The position numbers and the translations under genes are program-made. The notes beneath the pieces are model-generated. The model did no database searches and was not told the DNA's origin. It saw nothing but the letters and a program-made list of their open reading frames with translations. From the NCBI RefSeq assembly GCF_013522725.1, contig NZ_JAAMRF010000013.1, positions 1 to 64,000 of the forward strand: a stretch of 64,000 nucleotides of DNA, read 5' to 3'. Each line of letters starts with the position of its first letter. Position 1 is the stretch's first letter. This stretch comes from Stutzerimonas azotifigens. GTDB taxonomy: Bacteria > Pseudomonadota > Gammaproteobacteria > Pseudomonadales > Pseudomonadaceae. This document shows positions 10,632 through 19,796 of this stretch, piece after piece.

Positions 10632-11018
10632 TCAATCCATCGAATCGGTAGTCGAAGAGGCGTCTGCCGGCTCGCAGGTGACCTCGGCATAAGGCCGGTC
10701 CGGTGAATATTCACCAGGGACGCGCTCGATCACCTGGCTGTTCGGGTCGACCGTGAACGTCGGCGTGCTGGCCGCGGTGGTGCGGTCTTCCGGTGCCATG
10801 TGGAATTCGCAGGAAGCCATCTGGTCGCTCTGGTTCGTGACCTTCACGGCACGCACCCCTACCAGCTCGGGCCCGTTCTGCGTGTTCAGCGGAACGCCCA
10901 TTGGTTCGACGACCAGATCCATGCCGTTGAGGTGGCTGACGATATCTACCTTGGCGGACTGGGCGAGCGCGGCAGAGCTGAGCAGAGCCGCGCAAACGGC
11001 AAACAAGGGCTTGAGCAT
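10632..11018 (-). CDS. Small periplasmic protein of unknown function
   Basis: 128 residues with a clear Sec signal peptide (cleavage after ALA, about residue 19). The mature part (~109 residues) is rich in polar beta-type sequence with two cysteines (SCEFHMAP and VTCEP) that could form a disulfide, and ends in an acidic Ser/Thr/Asp tail. I do not recognise the family. It is convergent with aroA and followed at a distance by a small lipoprotein gene on the same strand; both look like envelope accessories. Confidence 0.75.
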   Translation of the reverse strand: MLKPLFAVCAALLSSAALAQSAKVDIVSHLNGMDLVVEPMGVPLNTQNGPELVGVRAVKVTNQSDQMASCEFHMAPEDRTTAASTPTFTVDPNSQVIERVPGEYSPDRPYAEVTCEPADASSTTDSMD

Positions 11019-11182
11019 GGAGCCTCCTGGTTGGGTCGGTTACCCATAGGAGATGAGCGAGGCTCCGTAGTTCGCCTAGGTACGCGCAAAGTTGATTGCA
11101 GCGTGTTGATCCGTGCCGCGCATCGCGGGTTTGGGCCATCGGTCGCCATTCGAGGCGTGCCCGGCGTTAACGGGTGTGGCGG

Positions 11183-11383
11183 TTATTGCGAGGTACGTGC
11201 CGCCTCTTCCAGGCGGCGGTTGCTCTGCCGGTTGGCCTCGTCGATCTGCTGCTGCAGCTGCGCCAGTTGTTGTTGCGCCTGTTTGGCTTGGTGGGCCTGG
11301 AGCGCGGCGGTGGCGGCGGTTTCGCCGGCGCCGCAGCCGGCCAGGGCGAACAGGCTGACGAGCAAGGTGAGGGCGTGGCGCAT
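11183..11383 (-). CDS. Small lipoprotein with Gln-rich coiled coil
   Basis: 66 residues. A lipobox LAGC places the lipidated cysteine at residue 17. The mature 50 residues are almost all helix-forming with a Gln/Ala-rich stretch (QAQQQLAQLQQQIDEANRQ), suggesting a short coiled coil anchored to the membrane, Lpp-like in style but without its terminal lysine. No function can be given. A single small transcription unit is likely. Confidence 0.7.
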   Translation of the reverse strand: MRHALTLLVSLFALAGCGAGETAATAALQAHQAKQAQQQLAQLQQQIDEANRQSNRRLEEAARTSQ

Positions 11384-11492
11384 ATCGAGTTCCTGAGGTG
11401 TGAGCGTAGGCGCCGACTCTAGCGCAGCCCCACATGCCGGGGCGTGATCGACTCTGCGCTGCGGCGTCCTTGGGCGCTGGCCCGCGCTCGGC

Positions 11493-11837
11493 TCAGCTCT
11501 TCTTGACGAATTCGGACTTGAGCTTCATCGCGCCGATGCCATCGATCTTGCAATCGATATCGTGGTCGCCATCGACCAGGCGGATGTTCTTCACCTTGGT
11601 CCCGACCTTGACCACCAGCGAGGAGCCCTTGACCTTGAGGTCCTTGATCACGGTCACGCTGTCGCCGTCCTGCAGCGGGTTGCCCACCGCGTCCTTGATC
11701 ACCTTGTCGCCTGCGCCGGCGGACTCTTCGCTGGGCAGGGACGACCACTCATGGGCGCATTCGGGGCAGACCAGGATCAGGCCATCTTCATAGGTGTATC
11801 CGGATGCGCAGGCGGGGCAGGGCGGCAATGTACTCAC
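11493..11837 (-). CDS. PhnA/YjdM-family zinc-ribbon protein
   Basis: 114 residues from a GTG start preceded by GAGGA; an in-frame ATG 34 codons upstream gives a non-conserved extension. The N-terminal zinc ribbon has CPAC and CPEC pairs ([23 protein letters not shown]). The C-terminal SH3-like domain has [25 protein letters not shown] and ends [10 protein letters not shown]. Despite the PhnA name, the family has no proven role in phosphonate breakdown and the function remains open. Confidence 0.9.
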   Translation of the reverse strand: MSTLPPCPACASGYTYEDGLILVCPECAHEWSSLPSEESAGAGDKVIKDAVGNPLQDGDSVTVIKDLKVKGSSLVVKVGTKVKNIRLVDGDHDIDCKIDGIGAMKLKSEFVKKS

Positions 11838-12033
11838 AAGGTTCCTCGGAACGGGGCGGAAAAAGCCGCGGATTGTATAGGGTTTTGTCTCCGGCTGCCG
11901 GACCTGGCGCGGCTTCGGGGCAACCATCAATTGCGGCAATGAACGCTATCAGCTTTGTCTGTTTCACCGGGGCGGGGCACGCGGCGCAGTATTCACCCCG
12001 TAGCCACTTCCCAACCCTTCGAGGAACCCGATC

Positions 12034-12390
12034 ATGAAAACTGAAACCATCGCCGCGCTGTTCATCGCTGCCCTGGGCGCCGCCAGCAGCTTCGCCGCCA
12101 CCGACCTGGTCGCCGAAGGTGGCGCCGAACGCACCGGCATCCACCGCATTGTCGAAGACGGCGCCGATCGCGTCGGTGCTCATCGTTTGGCCGAAGGCGG
12201 TGCCGAGCGCACGCTGAACCGTCGCGTTGCCGAAGATGGCGCTGACCGCGTGGGGGCCAATCGTCTGGCCGAAGGTGGTGCCGAGCGCACGCTGAACCGT
12301 CGTGTTGCCGAAGACGGCGCTGACCGCGTTGGCGCACATCGTCTGGCTGAGGGCGGCTCCGAACGCACCCTGATCGGGCGTACCGCTTGA
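12034..12390 (+). CDS. Secreted protein of seven tandem 13-residue repeats
   Basis: 118 residues: Sec signal peptide (1 to about 21), then seven 13-residue units covering residues 26-116 with almost nothing else. Units alternate between a LAEGGAERTLNRR type and a VAEDGADRVGAHR type, so the true period is 26 residues. The consensus is hydrophobic-A-E-x-G-A-x-R-x4-R with strict acid/arginine spacing. The start follows a GAGGAA ribosome site and a strong terminator follows the gene. It is a monocistronic unit. I do not recognise a characterised family; a repetitive periplasmic or surface protein is the only safe statement. Confidence 0.8.
   Translation: MKTETIAALFIAALGAASSFAATDLVAEGGAERTGIHRIVEDGADRVGAHRLAEGGAERTLNRRVAEDGADRVGANRLAEGGAERTLNRRVAEDGADRVGAHRLAEGGSERTLIGRTA
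12109..12381 (+). repeat. Coding tandem repeat, 39-bp unit and 78-bp higher-order period
   Basis: The seven 13-codon units are also similar as DNA, with the 78-bp pair at about 12180-12257 and 12258-12335 nearly identical. Such repeats change copy number by recombination or slippage. Confidence 0.85.
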
Positions 12391-12408
12391 TTTAAGGTCT
12401 GCATTATC

Positions 12409-12436
12409 AAAGGGCGCCAGTGGGCGCCCTTTTTTG
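12409..12436 (+). terminator. Rho-independent terminator after the repeat protein gene
   Basis: AAAGGGCGCC pairs with GGCGCCCTTT around an AGTG loop and runs into T residues. It is 19 bases after the stop codon. Confidence 0.92.
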
Positions 12437-12515
12437 TGCGCGGGCCGCAAGGAGCGCCGTGGCCGTGGCGGTAGCCCTTGGGTAGCATCGCGTCTTTGCC
12501 TGGGCAGAGCAGGAC

Positions 12516-13217
12516 ATGGAACAGCGCGGAATCTTGAAATCCTGGAACGAGCAGAAGGGCTTCGGCTTCATCCGTCCGCAGAGCGGCGGTGCCGAGGTGT
12601 TCGTTCATATCTCCAGCGTGCGGGGCGACCGGCGTCCGGTGGTGGGTGATCGGGTGCTGTTCGTGGGCGGTCGCGACGAAAAAGGTCGGCTGCGCGCCGA
12701 GCATATGCGTCTGGATGCCGGACTGGCCCTGGATCAGCCTGCGATCCGGCGAAAGCCCAGGGCCGCCAACGCCTCCAAGCCAAGCAAGGAGGCGCGGCGC
12801 TCCTCGCCGGCCGCTGGCGTTCGCTACCTTCCCATGAAGCTCGTCGTCTTCACGCTACTCTGCGCTCTGCCGCTGTGGGGCGGGTTGCAGCCGCTGCTGG
12901 CGGGGCGGATACCGGTCGCGTTGTCGATCTATGGCGCGGCCAGTCTGGTGACCTTCCTGCTCTATTGGCGCGACAAGCACAGCGCGATGAAGGATCGCTG
13001 GCGCACCCCCGAGAGCCGGCTACACCTGTTCGAACTCATCGGTGGCTGGCCCGGTGCGCTGGTCGCCCAGCAGCTGCTGCGGCACAAGACGCGCAAGCTG
13101 AGTTTCCAGTTGCCGTTCTGGTTCATCGTCCTGGCGCACCAGACGTTCTGGATCGATCTGCTGTTCCTGCGCAGCGCTTTCGGCGCCGAGCGCCTGCGGC
13201 CGTTGCTCGGTCTCTAA
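12516..13217 (+). CDS. Cold-shock domain fused to DUF1294 membrane protein
   Basis: 233 residues. Residues 1-66 form a cold-shock nucleic-acid-binding domain with RNP1 (KGFGFI) and RNP2 (VFVHIS). A basic linker (about 70-105) follows, then DUF1294 with about four hydrophobic helices and the family core YWRDKHSAM...WRTPE and LIGGWPGAL...HKTRK. The fusion is known in proteobacteria; its function is not. It would tether an RNA- or DNA-binding domain to the inner membrane. Confidence 0.9.
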   Translation: MEQRGILKSWNEQKGFGFIRPQSGGAEVFVHISSVRGDRRPVVGDRVLFVGGRDEKGRLRAEHMRLDAGLALDQPAIRRKPRAANASKPSKEARRSSPAAGVRYLPMKLVVFTLLCALPLWGGLQPLLAGRIPVALSIYGAASLVTFLLYWRDKHSAMKDRWRTPESRLHLFELIGGWPGALVAQQLLRHKTRKLSFQLPFWFIVLAHQTFWIDLLFLRSAFGAERLRPLLGL

Positions 13218-13323
13218 GGCGGGGCTATCACAGGGTTTATTGATCTACGCCAGGGTACGCACGGGGAGCGGGGCTTAGAGTCGCGCCCATAAGAAATGGA
13301 CGTGTACCGACAGGATCTTTCCC

Positions 13324-13959
13324 ATGCGCTTCGTGTTTTTCGCCCTGTTCTGCTGCCTGGTTTCGCTGGCCCATGCCAACGAGGAGGCCGCTGCCCGATT
13401 CAACGCCCTGATGGCCGACGACACGCTGCGACAGCAGGCCTACACCGCCGGGCAGGAGCGCATCGTGCTCTGCGGCCATTGCCACGGCAGCGATGGCAAC
13501 AGCAAGCGCGAGCATATCCCGAATCTGGCCGGTCAGAATCCGCGCTACCTGTTCAGTTCGTTCGAGAAGTTCGCCGACGGCCAGCGCAGCGACTACGTGA
13601 TGTCGCAGCTGGCGCAGATCCTTTCGATGGAGGAGCGGGTCAACATCGCCGTGTACTTCAGCCAGCAAACGGTCAAACCCAAGGCCCAGAAAGTCGACCC
13701 GGCGCTGAGTCTCAAGGGCGCCGCGGTGTTCAAGAACACCTGCATCGCCTGCCACGGCGCGCATGCCCAGGGTCAGGAAAACGCGCCTCGACTGGCCGGC
13801 CAGCCGGCCGAGTACCTGCGGCGCACCCTGACCCGGTTTCGCAACAAGGACCCGAGCCGTGCTGGCTCGCCGATGCTGCCCATCGCGGCCATCCTGTCGG
13901 AGCAGGACATCACCGCGCTGGCGGCTTACCTGTCGCAGCTGTCGGCGACGGCTCAGTAG
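13324..13959 (+). CDS. Periplasmic di-haem cytochrome c4-type protein
   Basis: 211 residues with a signal peptide ending AHA (residue 18). Two haem c sites: CGHCH at 50-54 and CIACH at 140-144, each in a cytochrome c domain with the usual NLAGQ/RLAGQ motif (IPNLAGQNPRYL and APRLAGQPAEYL). This internal duplication is characteristic of cytochrome c4, a periplasmic electron carrier to terminal oxidases. The second domain's methionine ligand is probably Met184 (GSPMLPIA). It overlaps the convergent thioesterase gene by seven bases. Confidence 0.9.
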   Translation: MRFVFFALFCCLVSLAHANEEAAARFNALMADDTLRQQAYTAGQERIVLCGHCHGSDGNSKREHIPNLAGQNPRYLFSSFEKFADGQRSDYVMSQLAQILSMEERVNIAVYFSQQTVKPKAQKVDPALSLKGAAVFKNTCIACHGAHAQGQENAPRLAGQPAEYLRRTLTRFRNKDPSRAGSPMLPIAAILSEQDITALAAYLSQLSATAQ

Positions 13960-14435
13960 GCGTCTTTCAGTGCGCGGTAGCGCTCTTCGAGTTCCTGGCG
14001 GATCTGCCGGCGCTGCTGCGCCTGGGCGAAGCGCCGCTTCTGGTCGGGCGTCTGCGGCTCCAGCGGTGGCACCGTGGTCGGCTTGCCGTTGGCATCCATC
14101 GCCACCATGGTGAAGAAGCAGCTGTTGGTGTGGCGTACGGTCTTCTCGCGGATGTGTTCGGTGATCACCTTGATGCCGACCTCCATCGAAGTGTTGCCGG
14201 TGTAGTTGACCGAGGCGAGGAAAGTCACCAGCTCGCCGACGTGGACCGGCTGGCGGAAGTTGACCTGATCGACCGACAGCGTGACCACGTAGTGGCCGGC
14301 GTAGCGGCTGGCGCAGGCATAGGCCACTTCATCCATGTACTTGAGCAGCGTTCCGCCGTGCACGTTGCCGGAAAAGTTGGCCTGATCCGGGGTCATCAGC
14401 ACGGTCATGGACAGTTCTGCGCTTCCTAATAGCAT
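13953..14435 (-). CDS. Hotdog-fold acyl-CoA thioesterase
   Basis: 160 residues, YciA/BFIT-type hotdog domain. ANFSGNVHGGTLLKYMDEVAY holds the central helix with the active-site acidic residue, followed by SVDQVNFRQPVHVGELVTF. The C-terminal ~30 residues are an Arg/Gln-rich helix, common in this group. Hydrolysis of medium- or long-chain acyl-CoA is expected from the family. It is convergent with the cytochrome c4 gene. Confidence 0.88.
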   Translation of the reverse strand: MLLGSAELSMTVLMTPDQANFSGNVHGGTLLKYMDEVAYACASRYAGHYVVTLSVDQVNFRQPVHVGELVTFLASVNYTGNTSMEVGIKVITEHIREKTVRHTNSCFFTMVAMDANGKPTTVPPLEPQTPDQKRRFAQAQQRRQIRQELEERYRALKDAY

Positions 14436-14508
14436 TGCATCGAAACTCGTTTGAGGGCGGGTTCGCTAACTGTAGTGGATTGCCCGCCCCGGTGGCGAAC
14501 GGGGCGCT

Positions 14509-15270
14509 TCAGTCGTATTCGGAGGGTTCGTGATCGCCCAGCAGCCGGCGCTGGCGCGGCGTGGCGGCGGCGAGCACCTGGGGGTCGAAGCGCCACTCCA
14601 GATACGGTGAAAACTTCTGCGCCACCATGCGCTGGCCATAGTGCACCTGCAGCAGGTAACGGATGCGGTCGCCGCTTAGGTTGCGGCTGCCGGCGTGCCA
14701 GAGGTCGCTGCGAAACAGCAGCACGTCGCCGGCGTCGCAGAGCACCGGCTCGGCAGCGCGGCCGCGCCAGTGGGTTTCGCCCCCTGCCGGCGCGCGACCG
14801 GCCCGGTGGCTGCCGGGAATCACGCAGGTCGGGCAGAGGTCTTCGGTGATCCGGTCGATGAACAGGTGCGCGGTGAGGATCTGCATCGGCACGCGAAAGT
14901 CCGGGTCAGCCAGCAGGGATTCGGGCAGCTCCATCACCTGGTAGTCCTGGTGCAGATCGCCGCCGATGAAGCCCGGATGGCAGCGCCAGGCGGTCTGGCC
15001 GATCATGTGGCAATCGGCGCCGAGCGCGGCCTCGGCCAGCTCGATCACGCCGGGCAGGTCCAGATAGGGCAGCCACAATGGGTCACGGTTGAACACGCAT
15101 TTGTAGTGGTCGACCAGGCCGGTGTAATCCCAATGCTCGGGACGCAGGGCGTCGATCGCCTCGTGCAGTTCGGCGATCCGGCCGGCGTCGAGCACACCGC
15201 GCAGCAGGACAAAGCCGTCGCGGTGCAGGGCCTCCAGGCCAGCGGTGATGCGTGGGTCCGAGGGTTTCAC
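14509..15270 (-). CDS. Phytanoyl-CoA dioxygenase (PhyH) family protein
   Basis: 253 residues. Iron-binding HxD at H107-D109 (GGDLHQDYQ) and distal H192 (DLWHAGSRNLSGDR), followed by the Arg that binds 2-oxoglutarate. The double-stranded beta-helix covers about residues 85-215. PhyH relatives hydroxylate very different substrates (ectoine, phytanoyl-CoA, halogenation substrates), so no substrate is assigned. It stands alone, divergent from the cytochrome b561 gene. Confidence 0.85.
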   Translation of the reverse strand: MKPSDPRITAGLEALHRDGFVLLRGVLDAGRIAELHEAIDALRPEHWDYTGLVDHYKCVFNRDPLWLPYLDLPGVIELAEAALGADCHMIGQTAWRCHPGFIGGDLHQDYQVMELPESLLADPDFRVPMQILTAHLFIDRITEDLCPTCVIPGSHRAGRAPAGGETHWRGRAAEPVLCDAGDVLLFRSDLWHAGSRNLSGDRIRYLLQVHYGQRMVAQKFSPYLEWRFDPQVLAAATPRQRRLLGDHEPSEYD

Positions 15271-15586
15271 CGGTCCTCCCTCTCCAGGTTTTGGGCCGAG
15301 GGTACGAGTCGTTCTTGTTTGAGACCGACAGGTTGCTGAAAGGTCCGTTGGCTATCTTCCCCGCACCCCCGGCAGCGCCGGCGGGTCGACGCCGCGCCAT
15401 GAGCGCAGCGTTCGCTTTTCCCAGTGTGTGTATCGTTCGGCCCCGGCGGCGCCGCCACAAGTGGCGCTACCGGGCTCGTCCTATCCGCTTCTCCCTTCTG
15501 AAACACCTTGCAAAGGCCGCCTTGCTTCACCTCGTCAGCACGGAGCGAGACAATGCCCGGCTCGCCATGACGATTAAGGATTGCCC
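15271..15586. other. Intergenic region between divergent PhyH and b561 genes
   Basis: 316 bases with the promoters of both neighbours. I see no operator-like palindrome of note, no small gene with a ribosome site and no mobile element. Some GC-rich inverted sequence (near 15378-15400 and 15445-15475) is too loose to call. Confidence 0.4.
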
Positions 15587-16120
15587 ATGCAATTGCCGCG
15601 TTACACCGCCACCCAGATCGGCTTTCACTGGATCAGCGCGCTGCTGGTGTTGCTGATCATCGCCTTGCCCTACGGCAGCGGCCTGGTTTTCGAAAGCCTG
15701 CTGGGCGGCCGGGGCGAGGTCTTCACCCTGCACAAGTCCCTGGGCGTGACGGTGCTGGCGCTGACCGTGCTGCGGTTGTTCTATCGGGGTCGCAAGGTGC
15801 CGGCCCAGGCGCTGAAGCCTGAGGAGTCGCTCGCCCAGCAGCGCGCCGCCAAGGTCGGTCATGGCCTGCTCTACCTGCTGTTGCTGGTGATGCCGATTTC
15901 CGGGCTGATGTTCGGCAGCCGGCCGTTCAGCCTGTTCTGGCTGGTGGAGATCGGTCCGCTGCCGCTGTCCTCGGACGTGCGCGGCATCGCCAAGGAGGTT
16001 CACCTGATCAGCCAGTACCTGCTGTTCGCTCTGATCCTCGGCCACGCCGCCATCGCGCTGTGGCACCACTACGTGCGCCGTGACGACGTGCTCAAGGGCA
16101 TGCTGCCATTCCTGCGCTGA
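15587..16120 (+). CDS. Cytochrome b561 family membrane protein
   Basis: 177 residues; ATG 15587 follows AAGGA by six bases. Four membrane helices with haem-ligand histidines: HWISALLV in helix 1, LHKSLGVTVLALTVLRLFYR in helix 2, and LISQYLLFALILGHAAIALWHHYVRRDDVL in helices 3-4. The C-terminal LxxMLPFL is typical of bacterial di-haem b561 (YceJ/CybB) proteins, which move electrons from quinol or superoxide. It is convergent with sbcC. Confidence 0.9.
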   Translation: MQLPRYTATQIGFHWISALLVLLIIALPYGSGLVFESLLGGRGEVFTLHKSLGVTVLALTVLRLFYRGRKVPAQALKPEESLAQQRAAKVGHGLLYLLLLVMPISGLMFGSRPFSLFWLVEIGPLPLSSDVRGIAKEVHLISQYLLFALILGHAAIALWHHYVRRDDVLKGMLPFLR

Positions 16121-16142
16121 TCTCCGTCAACGGGCAGGGCGC

Positions 16143-19100
16143 CTAGGCGCCGCTGCCCACGATGCGCAACCCGCTCTGACCGTTGCCCTGGCGTTGCACC
16201 TGGATCTGTACCGGGATGCGCTCGTGCATCTCCGCCACGTGTGAAATCACCGCCACCTTGCGGCCCTGGGCCTGCAGCGAATCCAGCGCGTCCATGGCGA
16301 TCTGCAGCGACTCCGGGTCGAGGCTGCCGAAGCCTTCGTCGATAAACAGCGACTCGATCTTCAGCTTGCTCGAAGCCATCGAGGCCAGGCCCAGCGCGAG
16401 CGCCAGCGAGACGAGGAAGGTCTCGCCGCCCGACAGCGAATGCACCGAGCGCAGCTCGTCGCCCATCTCCGTGTCCATCACCAGAAGCCCCAGCGGGCTG
16501 CCGCCGCGCTTGAGCCGATAACGCCTGGCGAGCTGGCGCAGCTGGACGTTGGCGTGCTGCACCAGCAGGTCGAGGTTGTAGGCCTGGGCGATCTTGCGGA
16601 AGGCGCCACCGTCGCTCGAGCCGATCAGGGCGGCGATGCGGCCCCAGCGCTGGCTTTCGGCGGTAGCGTCGGCGATTTGAGTCAGCAGGGCCTGGCTCTG
16701 GTTGCGCCGCCGATCGTCGTCGAGCAAGGCAGCACGAGTCTCGGTGCTGCGCTGCTCGGCCTGATCGCAGAGGGCTTGCTGGGCGCTGAATTGCGCCTCC
16801 AGGGTTTCGGCATCCGTGGCGTCCGGCTGTTCGGCGCGATGGGCCGTCAGCCGCTGTTCGCAGCCGTCCAGGCGTTCGCGACCTCGGGCGAGCTGCTCGG
16901 TGTTGGCCCGCAGCCGCTCGCGTGCTTCGGCCAGCAGCGTGTCGTCCAGTTGCAGCAGCTGCGCCAGGGTCGCATCGTCCAGATCGGGGTGCGCGGCGCG
17001 CCAGGCGGCGAGTTCTTCGGTCAGGGTGCTGCGTTCGGCCAGCAGTTCGTCGCGGCGTTGGCTGCAGTTCTGCTGCTCGCCGGCGAGCCGGGTCAGCTCG
17101 ACGCGCGCCTCGTTGAGTCGCCTGTCCACCTCGGCCTGCTGTTGCCGGGCGGCCTGGATCGCGGCTTCGAGCCGCTGCTGCCACGCCTGGGCGCTGGGGT
17201 GCTCACCCAGACATTGGCGCAGGCTCTGGCGGCAGGCGTGCTCGCGACTTTCCAACGCGACGAGGCGGGTGCTGCACGCCTTGTGCTGATCGAGGCGATG
17301 CTGCTGCTGCAGCTGCTCGCGTTCTAGCGCGGTCTGGCGCTGTTGCCGTTCTTCGGCCAATGCCGCGTGCTGGTCGATCTGCTGGCGCCGAGCCTCGACC
17401 TGGCCGTCCAGCTGCATGAAGGTCTCGGCGGGCGCCTCGCGCCAGCGCGCGAGTGAGGCGGCAGGCAGCAGGCTGGCGAATTCCGCCAGTTCCTCCTCGA
17501 GCCGCTCGTTGTCCCGTTCGATGGCGTCGCGCTGCCCGGCGAGCGCCTGGTTGGCCTGGGCGCTCGCGTCACGGGCGCTCTGCCAGTCACGGTGCAGCGT
17601 TTCGCTGCGCTGTTGCAGCCCGAGCAGCTCGCGTTGGCGGGCATTGGCGGCGGCGATGTCTTGCTTGAGCGTCGCTATCCGGCTGTCGAGCCAGGACAGG
17701 CGCTCAGTGTCCGGCTGAGCCAGCAGCTCGGCATGGCCGGCCAGGGCCGCCAGTTGCGGCTCCAGCCTGGCCAGTTCATCGGCGATTTCCGCCTGCCGCT
17801 GGGCGTTCTGCTTGATACCGGTGGAGAGGGCGATGTGCTGATCGCGCAGGGCCTGGAGCTTTTCATCCTGGACCTTGAGCTGACGCTGCGCCTGCTCGAC
17901 TTCATGCTCGTCCTGCTGATCGAGGGCGGCGAGCAGGGTGGCGCCGTCATGCCAGGGGTGCTCGGCGCTGCCGCAGACGCTGCAGGGCTCGCCCGGTACC
18001 AGCGCCGCGCGCAGGGCCTCGACATTGGCGCTGCGGGCCAGACGCTGGCGATCCAGCAGCGCCTGCACCACCTTGAGCGCTTTCTCCGCATCGTCGCGCT
18101 CGCTGCGTGTGAGCTTGCCGGCCTGGGTCAGTGCATCGAGTTCGACCTGCTGGCGGTTCTGTTCGCTCTGCAGGGTTCGCTGTTGGGTGGCGAGCTGCTG
18201 CTGGCGCGACCAGAGGCCGTGCAGGCTTTCGAACTGGCGTTCGGCTTCGCGCCAGGATTCGAGCCGGGCGTTGAGTTGCGCCAGCTGTTCGCCCAGGCCG
18301 GTCTCGCCGCCGATCTGCGCCTGCAGTTCATCGAGCGCGCGACGCGCGCTGGCCTGTCCGGCTTCGGCCGCCTTGGCATTGGTTTCCAGCGCCGGCAGTT
18401 CTCCACGGCCTTGGCGCAGGCGGGCAGCGATCTGCACGGCCTGCTGCAGACGCGGCCGGTAGCCACTCCAGGCAGCGCAGAGGGGCTGCAGTTCGGCGCT
18501 GCGGGCGAGCTGGTCGGTGAGGGCGCCGAGCTGTGTGGCCGCCTGTTCCTGCTGCTGGTGCAGCTGGGTCAAGGTCGTCTCGCCGGCCGTGCTCGCCGCC
18601 TCGGCCTGTTCGGCCTGTCCGCGAGCTTCACGCAGATCGTTGGCGAGATGGCTCAGGCGCTCCTCTTCGCTGCGCCCTCGGGAAAGCTCCGGTTCGGCGG
18701 TCCTGATGGCCTGTTCGGCGGCCGTCAGTGCCTCGGTCGAGGCCTGGCAGGCCTGTTCCAATTCCTTGAGCCGATCCTCTACCACCGCATGCTCACGGCC
18801 ATGGCGGGCCAGGGTTTCGTCGACCTTCGCCAGCAGCGGCGTCAGTTCGCGCTCGCGGAGGAAGCGGTGGCGTTGCGGCGCCAGCTGCTCGAACAATCCG
18901 AGGATGCGTCGGGCGTCGGCAAGGCCTTCCAGCTCGGTTTCGGCCTCGGCGAGCTGTTGCCGTGCATTGTCGCGCTCGCCTTGCAGGCGCGAGAGGTCCA
19001 CCAGCCACTGGCGCTGATGCTTGAGCGCGTCGAGCTGCGCTTGCAGGGCCTTGAGTTCGGTCTGTTGCGACTGGTGTTGCGCTTCCAGCGCCTGGCGCGC

Positions 19101-19796
19101 CTCGGCGTCCAGGGGCTGCACGCCGCCGGCCTGCTGCTGCAGGGTGGCGAGCGCTTCGCGGGCGCGCTTGGCCGCCTCGAAAGCCGCCTGGCCGAGCCGG
19201 CTGTAGAGGCCGGTGTCGGTGAGCTTTTCTAGGAGGGTGCCGCGGTCGTTGTCGTCGGCCTTGAGAAAGGCGGAAAACTCGCTCTGGGCCAGCAGCACGG
19301 CTCGGGTGAACTGGGGCAGGGTCAGCCCGAGCTTGGCTTCGAGCAGTTCCTTGAATTCACGTTTCTTGCCGCTGGCCAGGAGCTGTTCGCTGTCCAGGTC
19401 CAACAGGCTCTGGCTGCTGGCCTGCAGGCGGCCGTCGACCTTCTCTCGGGCGCGTTTGACTTCCCAGCGGGCGCGGTAGCGATGGCCGTCGACACCGACG
19501 AAGTCCACCTCCGCATAACCGCTGCCGCAGCCGCGGCGGAGCAGGTTGCGCTCGTCGCCGCTGCCGATCTCGTCGCTGCCGTCGGGCACTTTGCTGAGCA
19601 GCGAGGCGCCGCCGAGCCGCGGCGTGCTGCCGAACAGCGCCAGGCACAAGGCATCGAGGATGGTGCTCTTGCCAGCGCCGGTGGGCCCGGTGATGGCGAA
19701 CAGACCGGCGCTGGCCAGGGGCTCGGCGCTGAAGTCGATGACCTGCTCGCCCGCCAGCGAGGCGAGGTTCTTCAGGCGAATGGCGAGGATCTTCAT
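16143..19796 (-). CDS. sbcC: SbcC nuclease subunit (SMC-like ATPase)
   Basis: 1217 residues. With SbcD it forms the Mre11-Rad50-type nuclease that opens hairpins and protein-blocked ends. Walker A GPTGAGKST at 37-45; long coiled-coil arms about 180-600 and 620-1050; zinc hook C605-x-x-C608 (EPCSVCGSAEHPW); ABC signature LSGGETFLVSLALALGLA and Walker B LFIDEGFGSLD in the last 120 residues. The arms are rich in Gln/Ala/Arg. The start overlaps the sbcD stop by four bases (ATGA), so the subunits are translationally coupled. Confidence 0.96.
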   Translation of the reverse strand: MKILAIRLKNLASLAGEQVIDFSAEPLASAGLFAITGPTGAGKSTILDALCLALFGSTPRLGGASLLSKVPDGSDEIGSGDERNLLRRGCGSGYAEVDFVGVDGHRYRARWEVKRAREKVDGRLQASSQSLLDLDSEQLLASGKKREFKELLEAKLGLTLPQFTRAVLLAQSEFSAFLKADDNDRGTLLEKLTDTGLYSRLGQAAFEAAKRAREALATLQQQAGGVQPLDAEARQALEAQHQSQQTELKALQAQLDALKHQRQWLVDLSRLQGERDNARQQLAEAETELEGLADARRILGLFEQLAPQRHRFLRERELTPLLAKVDETLARHGREHAVVEDRLKELEQACQASTEALTAAEQAIRTAEPELSRGRSEEERLSHLANDLREARGQAEQAEAASTAGETTLTQLHQQQEQAATQLGALTDQLARSAELQPLCAAWSGYRPRLQQAVQIAARLRQGRGELPALETNAKAAEAGQASARRALDELQAQIGGETGLGEQLAQLNARLESWREAERQFESLHGLWSRQQQLATQQRTLQSEQNRQQVELDALTQAGKLTRSERDDAEKALKVVQALLDRQRLARSANVEALRAALVPGEPCSVCGSAEHPWHDGATLLAALDQQDEHEVEQAQRQLKVQDEKLQALRDQHIALSTGIKQNAQRQAEIADELARLEPQLAALAGHAELLAQPDTERLSWLDSRIATLKQDIAAANARQRELLGLQQRSETLHRDWQSARDASAQANQALAGQRDAIERDNERLEEELAEFASLLPAASLARWREAPAETFMQLDGQVEARRQQIDQHAALAEERQQRQTALEREQLQQQHRLDQHKACSTRLVALESREHACRQSLRQCLGEHPSAQAWQQRLEAAIQAARQQQAEVDRRLNEARVELTRLAGEQQNCSQRRDELLAERSTLTEELAAWRAAHPDLDDATLAQLLQLDDTLLAEARERLRANTEQLARGRERLDGCEQRLTAHRAEQPDATDAETLEAQFSAQQALCDQAEQRSTETRAALLDDDRRRNQSQALLTQIADATAESQRWGRIAALIGSSDGGAFRKIAQAYNLDLLVQHANVQLRQLARRYRLKRGGSPLGLLVMDTEMGDELRSVHSLSGGETFLVSLALALGLASMASSKLKIESLFIDEGFGSLDPESLQIAMDALDSLQAQGRKVAVISHVAEMHERIPVQIQVQRQGNGQSGLRIVGSGA

